DNA from: Streptomyces chartreusis NRRL 3882
Lineage (GTDB): Bacteria; Actinomycetota; Actinomycetes; Streptomycetales; Streptomycetaceae
DNA: 64,000 nt
Direction of reading: 5' to 3'
Assembly: GCF_900236475.1 (NCBI RefSeq)
Contig: NZ_LT963352.1
Coordinates: 6,514,001-6,578,000, forward strand
Part shown: positions 44,297 through 51,014 of the stretch, piece by piece
How the letters are laid out: each line of letters opens with the position of its first letter
Position numbering within the stretch: position 1 is the first letter of the stretch
The notes under the pieces: generated by a model
Seen by the model: the letters and a program-made list of their open reading frames with translations, nothing else
The model's database searches: none
What the model was told of the DNA's origin: nothing
Translations under genes and position numbers: made by a program

Positions 44297-45496
44297 TCAC
44301 CCCCGCAGCACCACAGCCTGCCCCGCCACCACCAACAGAACATGCTCGCACTCGTCCGCGAACCCCGCGTTCAACCGCCCGAGTTCATCCCGGTACCGCC
44401 GCCCCGACGCCGTCGACGGCACGATCCCCGACCCCACCTCGTTCGACACGGCGACAACGGTCCGCCGAGTCGAACGCACCGCCTCCGTCAACTCCCGCAC
44501 CCGCTCCCGCAACGCCTTCTCCCCCCGCTCCGCCCACACCGCGTCGTCCCAAGCCCCCACGGCGTCCATCGCATCCGTCAGCCACAACGACAGACAGTCG
44601 ATGAGCAACGGCGGCCCGTCCTCCGCCAGCAACGGCACCAGATCGCACGTCTCGACCGTCCGCCACGACCCCGGCCGCCGCTCGCGATGCGCGGACACCC
44701 GCGCCGACCACTCGGTGTCCCCGTTCCGCGACCCGCCCGTCGCCACGTACAGCACGTCCGGAAAGGCCTCCAGCCTCCGTTCGGCCTCCACCGACTTGCC
44801 CGACCGCGCACCGCCCAGCACCAGCGTCCGCCGCGGCACGTCCGGCACGTCCTCGTACGCCCCCACCACCAGCGTCGTCCCGTCCGGCACGGCCCGCGCC
44901 CCGGCCGCCGCGAGCCGCCGCCCGAGCTCGGGCCCGGGCGGCACGTCGTGGTCCAGATGGACGGCGACCACATCGGTCGTCGGCCCCACCGCCCCCACCG
45001 CCCGCAGCTTCGCCAGCGCGTCCGGGCGCCCCACGACGTCCGCGAGCACCATGTCGTACGACTCGGCCGGCTCCTCCAGCCCCGCCGGCGCCCCGCCCGG
45101 CGGCAGGTACAGCAGCCGCTGCCCCTCCGGCCCGGTCACCGCGTACCCCGTGCCCGGCGCGTCCATCGGCACCGCCCGCACCCGGTGCCCCGTCAGCAGC
45201 GTCAACTCCCGCCCGTCCGGCACCCGTCCGGGCTGCGGCAGCCCGGCCGGCACCTCGACCGCCGGCCCGTCGTGCGGGTGCGACAACAGCACCTGCCGTA
45301 CGCCGGTCAGGGAACGGCCCGCCCGCGCCGCCGCGAACGCGGCCCCGGGCGTCAGGTCGAGCAGCAGCGCCCCGTCCAGGAGCAGCGCGGTGGCCGCCCG
45401 CGCGTCGGGGCCGAGGGCAGCCGAACAGGCCGCGCAGGGACAGTCGGGGCGGGGGAGTCCCGCGGGGGCGCCGGTGCCGAGCAGAGTCAGTTCCAC
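44297..45496 (-). CDS. cobU: metallo-beta-lactamase-like domain fused to CobU
   Basis: 399 residues. The C-terminal ~175 residues are adenosylcobinamide kinase/guanylyltransferase: P-loop LGGARSGKS at ~228-235, TGGSRNGD, active-site His270 in VSAHRERRP, and DCLSLWLTD. The N-terminal ~215 residues resemble a PhnP-type metallo-beta-lactamase: LLGTGAPAG, DCPCAAC, LLSHPHDGP, VAVHLDHDVP. The usual HxHxDH is degenerate here (SHPHDGP), so metal binding is doubtful. The kinase half phosphorylates and guanylylates cobinamide before CobS. The fused form occurs in Streptomyces. Confidence 0.88.
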   Translation of the reverse strand: MELTLLGTGAPAGLPRPDCPCAACSAALGPDARAATALLLDGALLLDLTPGAAFAAARAGRSLTGVRQVLLSHPHDGPAVEVPAGLPQPGRVPDGRELTLLTGHRVRAVPMDAPGTGYAVTGPEGQRLLYLPPGGAPAGLEEPAESYDMVLADVVGRPDALAKLRAVGAVGPTTDVVAVHLDHDVPPGPELGRRLAAAGARAVPDGTTLVVGAYEDVPDVPRRTLVLGGARSGKSVEAERRLEAFPDVLYVATGGSRNGDTEWSARVSAHRERRPGSWRTVETCDLVPLLAEDGPPLLIDCLSLWLTDAMDAVGAWDDAVWAERGEKALRERVRELTEAVRSTRRTVVAVSNEVGSGIVPSTASGRRYRDELGRLNAGFADECEHVLLVVAGQAVVLRG

Positions 45497-45548
45497 GCCC
45501 CGATTCTCACCCGCCGCAATGCGTCATGCGTGCTGGAGACGCCCCGGT

Positions 45549-45580
45549 AGGGGCGCGGGGACCTGCGCGACAAGCCCACG
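45549..45580. repeat. dispersed GC-rich repeat, copy 5
   Basis: AGGGGCGCGGGGACCTGCGC then GACAAGCCCAC, about 50 bases upstream of the cobU start. Confidence 0.75.
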
Positions 45581-45722
45581 AAGATCCGCACACGCCCAAC
45601 CACCCGCACTCCCGGACCGCCTATAACGCCCCACCCAGCGGAGCGCATAGGCTCTGGTCAGGAGCCGGACCAAGATCCGGCTTTTCGCTGTGCAGTGTGC
45701 TCAACACACATGGGAGGCGTAC

Positions 45723-45935
45723 ATGGCGGCATGGACGTGGCGGTTCGAGAAGACCGACGGGACGGAGGTCCAGCCCGCGGTGCCGCCGGAGGAGTTCCCC
45801 ACCCAGGGGGACGCCGAGTCCTGGATCGGGGAGCACTGGAAGGCCCTGCTGGAAGGCGGCGCCGACCAGGTGCGGCTGTTCGAGGACGCCACGGAGATCT
45901 ACGGGCCGATGAGCCTGCACGCGGCCGACGCGTGA
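45723..45935 (+). CDS. small conserved protein, tryptophan-rich start
   Basis: 70 residues: MAAWTWRFEKTDGTEVQPA, PPEEFPTQGDAESWIGEHWKAL and QVRLFEDATEIYGPMSLH. A compact mixed alpha/beta protein. GGGAGG five bases before ATG 45723 supports the start. It is conserved in Streptomyces as far as I recall; function unknown. Confidence 0.75.
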   Translation: MAAWTWRFEKTDGTEVQPAVPPEEFPTQGDAESWIGEHWKALLEGGADQVRLFEDATEIYGPMSLHAADA

Positions 45936-45939
45936 GCCC

Positions 45940-45966
45940 TGGGCGGGGGCCGACGGCCCCCGCCCA
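45940..45966. terminator. hairpin terminator, convergent genes
   Basis: Perfect 12-base stem TGGGCGGGGGCC and complement with a three-base loop, five bases after the stop of the 45723 gene. Confidence 0.85.
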
Positions 45967-45995
45967 CCCCTGGGGGCGGGGTGTGGCGGGGTGTT

Positions 45996-46784
45996 TCAGC
46001 CGCGCACGCCGCACAGGTGCAGCAGCGCCGCCACCCCGCGGTACGGATCCGTCCGCCCGGCCTTCTCCTCCACCGCGAGCAGCGTCTCCCCGTCGGCCGG
46101 GACCTCGGCACCGTCCGCCGCCGTGTCGGTGAACACGCGCACCCCGTACCAGGCGTGCAGCGGCGCCCCGATCCCGGCGAGCGTCGCCGTCAGGTCCTTC
46201 AGCCGGTCGGCCCGTACGTCGAGCCCCAGCCGGTTGCGGTAGGAGACCGTGTCGAAGGCGGCCAGCGCGCCCGCCCAGTCGCCGGACAGCCCCGGCCGGA
46301 TCGCGAGCGCGTCCCCGTTGCGCACGAGCAGGGACAGCAGCCCGCCCGGCGCGAGCATCCGGGCCAGGCCCGCCAGTAGCGGGTCGGGCTCCTCCACGTA
46401 CATCAGGACGCCGTGGCACAGCACCACGTCGAAACTGCCCGGCAGGAAGTGCACGCCGGTGTCCCGGCCGTCGCCCTCGATGATCCGCATCCGCTCCCGG
46501 ATGCCCTCCGGTTCCCCGGCGAGGGACTCCCGGGCCACGGCGATCATCTTCGCGTCCTGCTCAAGACCGGTCACCTGGTGCCCGGCCCGGGCCAGCCGCA
46601 GCGCCTGCGTGCCCTGGCCCATGCCCACGTCGAGCACCCGCAGCCGCTGCCCGACCGGGAACCGCCCGACTATCTGCTCGTCCAGCTGGCGGGCCACCAG
46701 CTCCTGCCGGACGACATCGCGCAGCCCGCCCAGCTTGTCCAGCCAGGCATCCGCCGCACCCCCGGAGAACGACGTGGCGGTCAG
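45996..46784 (-). CDS. SAM-dependent methyltransferase, probable CTG start
   Basis: 262 residues from CTG 46784. VLDVGMGQGTQALRLARAGH, GLEQDAKM and DVVLCHGVLMYVEEPDP are the class I methyltransferase core (SmtA/CmoM-like). The substrate is unknown. A GTG at 46697 would give a shorter form, but coding-like sequence (TATSFSGGAADAWLDKLGGL) continues upstream to a CTG with GGAGAG five bases before it. That CTG overlaps the stop of the DUF3043 gene as CTGA, the same overlap geometry as the ATGA and GTGA pairs elsewhere in this window. Confidence 0.8.
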   Translation of the reverse strand: MTATSFSGGAADAWLDKLGGLRDVVRQELVARQLDEQIVGRFPVGQRLRVLDVGMGQGTQALRLARAGHQVTGLEQDAKMIAVARESLAGEPEGIRERMRIIEGDGRDTGVHFLPGSFDVVLCHGVLMYVEEPDPLLAGLARMLAPGGLLSLLVRNGDALAIRPGLSGDWAGALAAFDTVSYRNRLGLDVRADRLKDLTATLAGIGAPLHAWYGVRVFTDTAADGAEVPADGETLLAVEEKAGRTDPYRGVAALLHLCGVRG

Positions 46785-47380
46785 GGCCGCTCTCCACGCT
46801 TGACCTGCGGCTTCGGCAGCCGGAGCCGGCGCATCTGGAGAGAGCGCATCAGGGCGTAGGCGACCGCGCCGCGCCGGTTCTCACCCGCGAAGCGCTCGTT
46901 GAGCTGCTTCTTCAGGCGGAACGCCGAGACGAACGAGTCGAGCACGATCAGCACGATCACCACGAGCCACAGCAGCAGCGCGATGTTCTGGAGCGCGGCC
47001 ACCCGCACCATGCTGAGCACGAGGATGACCACGGCCATCGGCAGGAAGAACTCCGCGATGTTGAACCGCGAGTCGACGAAGTCGCGCGCGAACCGGCGGA
47101 CCGGTCCCTTGTCACGCGCGGGCAGGTACCGCTCGTCGCCGCTCGCCAGCGCCTGGCGCTGCCGCTCCAGCGCGGCACGACGCTCCTCGCGCTGGCGCTT
47201 GGCGGCCTCCTTCCGCGTCATCGACGTGTTGGCGACGCTGCGGCGCTGGGACTGGGCCTCACTGCGCTTGGGCGTGGGCCTGCCCTTCGGGGCCTGCGGG
47301 TCGCGGGGCTGCTTGGAGAAGTTCACCGGCGCCTTGTCGGCTGCCTGGGCCTTCTCATCCTTCGCACGGCTACGGAACAC
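46781..47380 (-). CDS. DUF3043 membrane protein
   Basis: 199 residues from GTG 47380 (MFRSRAKDEK if read as Met); an ATG ten codons upstream (47410) is possible. The N-terminal half is basic and disordered with QPRDPQAPKGRPTPKRSEAQ and a charged helix RKEAAKRQREERRAALERQRQ. Two hydrophobic helices (FFLPMAVVILVLSMVRV and IALLLWLVVIVLIVLDSFV) follow, then a basic tail. Conserved in actinobacteria, function unknown. Divergent from pspA. Confidence 0.85.
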   Translation of the reverse strand: MFRSRAKDEKAQAADKAPVNFSKQPRDPQAPKGRPTPKRSEAQSQRRSVANTSMTRKEAAKRQREERRAALERQRQALASGDERYLPARDKGPVRRFARDFVDSRFNIAEFFLPMAVVILVLSMVRVAALQNIALLLWLVVIVLIVLDSFVSAFRLKKQLNERFAGENRRGAVAYALMRSLQMRRLRLPKPQVKRGERP

Positions 47381-47705
47381 AAAACCCAAGGGTAAGGGCT
47401 TCCCGGGCATGGACCCCAGTCGCGTGGGGAACGATCCGGCAACACCAGTCGTCTGTAAGGGGACAGAGGGGACGTTGTGTACGCACCCGGTCGTTCCCCG
47501 GGAGGTACGGCTCAGGTTACCGGGGGTACCCCCCGTAACCCCGGGGATCACCTACTCCCTACGCCGGAGTGGGAGCGTGCTCAGTCGTCCTTGGGGATGA
47601 GCGCATCCGTCCCCGAACAGTGCGGTAATGGATGCAGGGCCCGTACTGTGGGTTCTGTCGCAGGTGCTGGAGCCGGAGTCGGTCAGAAGGGGGCGCGCGA
47701 AGCCC
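47381..47705. other. divergent control region between DUF3043 and pspA
   Basis: 325 bases with no gene supported. A near-perfect 26-base palindrome sits at 47515-47540. Weak open frames run in from both genes, but they lack ribosome sites. Confidence 0.6.
47515..47540. promoter_or_regulatory. 26-base palindrome upstream of pspA
   Basis: GGTTACCGGGGG-TA-CCCCCCGTAACC: the two halves match except one base pair. It lies ~165 bases upstream of pspA and ~135 upstream of the DUF3043 gene. It is a likely operator for envelope-stress control; the binding protein is unknown. Confidence 0.6.
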
Positions 47706-48503
47706 ATGAGCGGTGTCATGAAGCGTATGGGGATGATCTTCCGCGCGAAGGCGAACAAGGCCCTTGACCGGGCCGAGGACCCGCGCGAGACCCTCGATTA
47801 CTCGTACCAGAAGCAGCTGGAGCTGCTCCAGAAGGTCCGCCGCGGCGTCGCCGACGTGGCGACCTCACGCAAGCGACTGGAACTCCAGCTGAACCAGTTG
47901 CAGTCCCAGTCCACCAAGCTGGAGGACCAGGGTCGCAAGGCGCTCGCGCTGGGCCGTGAGGACCTGGCCCGCGAAGCGCTCTCCCGCCGTGCCGCCCTCC
48001 AGCAGCAGGTGACCGACCTGGAGACGCAGCACGCGACGCTCCAGGGCGAGGAGGAGAAGCTCACCCTCGCGGCCCAGCGGCTCCAGGCCAAGGTCGACGC
48101 CTTCCGCACGAAGAAGGAGACGATCAAGGCGACGTACACGGCGGCCCAGGCGCAGACCCGGATCGGCGAGGCCTTCTCCGGCATCTCCGAGGAGATGGGC
48201 GACGTCGGCCTGGCGATCCAGCGCGCCGAGGACAAGACGGCCCAGCTCCAGGCCCGCGCCGGCGCGATCGACGAGCTGCTCGCCTCCGGTGCCCTCGACG
48301 ACCAGTCCGGCATGCACAAGGACGACATCCAGGCCGAGCTGGACCGGCTCTCCGGTGGTACGGATGTAGAGCTGGAACTGCAGCGGATGAAGGCCGAGCT
48401 GGCCGGAGGCTCGAGCAGTGGGCAGCAGGCCCTCGAAGGTGGCACGGGCCGGCAGCAGTCCCAGCAGCAGCCGCAGGACACCCCGCGCTTCGACAAGCAG
48501 TAG
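47706..48503 (+). CDS. pspA: phage shock protein A (PspA/Vipp1/ESCRT-III family)
   Basis: 265 residues, almost all helical coiled coil. MSGVMKRMGMIFRAKANKALDRAEDPRETLDYSYQKQ is the amphipathic membrane-binding start of PspA. Long Gln/Leu/Glu/Lys-rich helices follow, with a Gln/Ser-rich tail ending PRFDKQ. PspA oligomers line damaged membrane. ATG 47706 is chosen because family members start there; a 26-codon extension upstream is not family-like. pspAA follows after 23 bases, and pspAB/htpX are at 6.3-7.9 kb. Confidence 0.95.
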   Translation: MSGVMKRMGMIFRAKANKALDRAEDPRETLDYSYQKQLELLQKVRRGVADVATSRKRLELQLNQLQSQSTKLEDQGRKALALGREDLAREALSRRAALQQQVTDLETQHATLQGEEEKLTLAAQRLQAKVDAFRTKKETIKATYTAAQAQTRIGEAFSGISEEMGDVGLAIQRAEDKTAQLQARAGAIDELLASGALDDQSGMHKDDIQAELDRLSGGTDVELELQRMKAELAGGSSSGQQALEGGTGRQQSQQQPQDTPRFDKQ

Positions 48504-48526
48504 GGGCCCACGCCTAGGAGGGCGAC

Positions 48527-48805
48527 ATGATCGTACGGATCATGGGGGAGGGCCAGGTGAGGCTGGCCGACGGCCACCTCACCGAACTGAACAAGCTGGA
48601 CGACGAGCTCCTGGCGGAAATGGAGAACGGCGACGGCCCCGGCTTCCGCCGCACCCTCCAGGCCCTGCTGACCAGGGTCCGAGACCTGGGCGAACCCTTG
48701 CCCGACGACTCCCTGGAACCATCGGAACTGATCCTCCCGTCCCCGGACGCGACACTCGAGGAGGTCCGGGAGCTGCTGAGCGACGACGGGTTGATTCCGG
48801 GCTGA
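48527..48805 (+). CDS. pspAA: PspA-associated protein PspAA
   Basis: 92 residues: MIVRIMGEGQVRLADGHLTELNKLDDELL, then DGPGFRRTLQALLTRVRDLGEPLP and a C-terminal LPSPDATLEEVRELLSDDG. These are PspAA hallmarks. It is a small acidic cytosolic protein, probably a regulator or partner of PspA. AGGAGGG precedes the ATG. It forms an operon with pspA; a repeat element ends the operon. Confidence 0.92.
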   Translation: MIVRIMGEGQVRLADGHLTELNKLDDELLAEMENGDGPGFRRTLQALLTRVRDLGEPLPDDSLEPSELILPSPDATLEEVRELLSDDGLIPG

Positions 48806-48819
48806 AGCTGCGTAACGGC

Positions 48820-48885
48820 GGGCATTCGTGCCGCCTGGGGCGGCACGGGTGGGCGCGGCGGCACCCCGCAGCGCCGGGTTGCGCA
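48820..48885. repeat. second dispersed repeat family, copy B
   Basis: GGCGGGCATTCGTGCCGCC then GGGGCGGCACGGGTGGGCGC and GGCGGCACC. It contains a perfect stem GTGCCGCC/GGCGGCAC and follows pspAA directly, so it may work as terminator. Confidence 0.75.
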
Positions 48886-48956
48886 GTCGCCCCGCCCCCA
48901 GCCCCCACGCCGGGCACCTCACACCCGGACGTCCAGCCCGGCTACCGTAAACCCCC

Positions 48957-50174
48957 GTGAGCACCCTCCAGCGGGCGAAATGCCAGGCCAAGGCACACCC
49001 ACTGGCCATGGACGCGGTCCTGGCCGCAGCCGTCCTGGCCTGCATGGTCGCCGGCTCGTTCGTGGAGCCCCGCCACCGTGACAGCGTCAGCTGGGCCCTG
49101 CGCACCCCCGACACCCTCAGCCTCCTCCTCATCACCCTCGGCGCCGCCGCCCTGGTCTTCCGCCGTCGCGCCCCGATGACGGTCCTGGCCCTCACCGGCA
49201 CCGTCTCCGTCGTCGAGTCCGTCACCGGCGACCCCCGCGCCCCCGTCGCCATGTCCGCGGTCATCGCCCTGTACACCGTCGCCTCCACCACCGACCGCCC
49301 CACCACCTGGCGGGTCGGCCTGCTCACCATGACCGTGCTGACCGGCTCCGCCATGGCCGCCGGCGGCCTGCCCTGGTACGCCCAGGAGAACCTCGCGATC
49401 TTCGCCTGGACGGGCATCGGCGCCACCGCCGGCGACGCCGTCCGCAGCCGCCGCGCCTTCGTCCAGGCCATCCGCGAACGCGCCGAACGCGCCGAACGCA
49501 CCCGCGAGGAGGAGGCCCGCCGCCGGGTCGCCGAGGAGCGCCTGCGCATCGCCCGGGACCTGCACGACGTCGTCGCCCACCACATCGCCCTGGTCAACGT
49601 CCAGGCCGGCGTCGCCGCGCACGTCATGGACAAGCGGCCCGACCAGGCCAAGGAGGCCCTCGCCCACGTCCGGGAGGCCAGCCGTTCCGCACTCAACGAA
49701 CTCCGCGCCACCGTCGGACTGCTGAGACAGTCCGGCGACCCGGAGGCCCCCACCGAACCCGCCCCCGGCCTGGACCGCCTCGACGAACTCACCGGCACCT
49801 TCCGCAACGCCGGCCTGCACATCGAGGTCGCCCGCGCCGACCAGGGCACCGCCCTCCCCGCGGCCGTCGACCTGGCCGCCTACCGGATCATCCAGGAGGC
49901 CCTCACCAACGTGCAGAAGCACGCCGGGCCCCAGGCCAAGGCAGAGGTCAGTGTCGTACGGGTCGGGCCGAACATCGAGATCACCGTCCTGGACGACGGC
50001 AGCGGCGAGGACGAGGACCCGGGCAGCGGCGGCGGGCACGGGCTGCTCGGCATGCGGGAACGCGTCACCGCCCTGCGCGGCACCCTCACCACCGGTCCCC
50101 GCTACGGCGGCGGCTTCCGTGTCCATGCGATCCTGCCGGTCAAGAACCGCACCCCCGGGGAGGACCCCGCATGA
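48957..50174 (+). CDS. NarL-type sensor histidine kinase (HisKA_3)
   Basis: 405 residues. Five or so membrane helices in the first ~160 residues, without a clear extracytoplasmic sensor domain, suggest the signal is sensed in the membrane. A charged linker precedes the dimerisation helix with the phospho-acceptor His203 in RIARDLHDVVAHH; the ATPase domain has YRIIQEALTNVQKHA and GGGHGLLGMRER. The GTG start at 48957 follows the repeat. Its stop overlaps the regulator ATG (ATGA), so a pair is certain. The stimulus is unknown. Confidence 0.93.
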   Translation: MSTLQRAKCQAKAHPLAMDAVLAAAVLACMVAGSFVEPRHRDSVSWALRTPDTLSLLLITLGAAALVFRRRAPMTVLALTGTVSVVESVTGDPRAPVAMSAVIALYTVASTTDRPTTWRVGLLTMTVLTGSAMAAGGLPWYAQENLAIFAWTGIGATAGDAVRSRRAFVQAIRERAERAERTREEEARRRVAEERLRIARDLHDVVAHHIALVNVQAGVAAHVMDKRPDQAKEALAHVREASRSALNELRATVGLLRQSGDPEAPTEPAPGLDRLDELTGTFRNAGLHIEVARADQGTALPAAVDLAAYRIIQEALTNVQKHAGPQAKAEVSVVRVGPNIEITVLDDGSGEDEDPGSGGGHGLLGMRERVTALRGTLTTGPRYGGGFRVHAILPVKNRTPGEDPA

Positions 50175-50854
50175 CGATCCGTGTCCTGCTCGCCGACGAC
50201 CAGGCGCTGCTCCGCAGCGCCTTTCGTGTGCTCGTCGACTCCGAGCCCGACATGGAGGTGGTGGGCGAGGCCTCCGACGGAGCGGAGGCGGTACGGCTGA
50301 CGAAGGAGCAGCGCGCCGACGTCGTCCTCATGGACATCCGGATGCCCGGCACCGACGGTCTCGCGGCGACCCGCATGATCAGCGCCGACCCGGACCTCGC
50401 CGACGTCCGCGTGGTCATCCTGACGACGTTCGAGGTCGACGACTACGTCGTGCGGTCGCTGCGCGCGGGCGCCTCCGGCTTCCTCGGCAAGGGCGCAGAG
50501 CCCGAGGAACTGCTGAACGCCATCCGCATCGCGGCCGGCGGCCAGGCCCTGCTGTCCCCGGCGGCCACCACGGGTCTGATCTCCCGCTTCCTCGCCCAGG
50601 AGGACCCGGCCGACGACGACCGCGACCCGGCCCGCGGCGAGCGGCTCGACTCACTCACCGTCCGGGAGCGCGAGGTGCTGGTCCAGGTCGCCGGCGGTCA
50701 CTCCAACGACGAGATCGCCGAGCGGCTGGAGGTCAGCCCGCTGACGGTGAAGACGCACGTCAACCGGGCCATGGCCAAGCTGGGCGCCCGGGACCGGGCC
50801 CAGCTCGTGGTCATCGCGTACGAATCCGGCCTGGTCCGTCCAAGGGTGGAGTGA
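50171..50854 (+). CDS. LuxR/NarL-type response regulator
   Basis: 227 residues. Receiver domain with Asp10/11 and phospho-acceptor Asp55 (VVLMDIRMPG), Thr/Lys switch residues in ILTTFEVDDY and GASGFLGKGA; C-terminal helix-turn-helix LTVREREVLVQVAGGHSNDEIAERLEVSPLTVKTHVNRAMAKLGA. It is phosphorylated by the kinase encoded before it. Targets may include the transporter at 51015, which starts 160 bases on. Confidence 0.95.
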   Translation: MTIRVLLADDQALLRSAFRVLVDSEPDMEVVGEASDGAEAVRLTKEQRADVVLMDIRMPGTDGLAATRMISADPDLADVRVVILTTFEVDDYVVRSLRAGASGFLGKGAEPEELLNAIRIAAGGQALLSPAATTGLISRFLAQEDPADDDRDPARGERLDSLTVREREVLVQVAGGHSNDEIAERLEVSPLTVKTHVNRAMAKLGARDRAQLVVIAYESGLVRPRVE

Positions 50855-51014
50855 GTTCCAGCCGGGCGTACTGCGGCGGGAGTATGCGCCGGATAAGGAA
50901 ATGGACCTGGGGCCTACGAATCGGCCCTCCCGCATGGCCCAGGGTGTAAGGGCGGGCGCTCATCTGTGCGCCCACTGCCGCTTCTGCCGTTAAACAGAAG
51001 AGAGACCCTGACCC

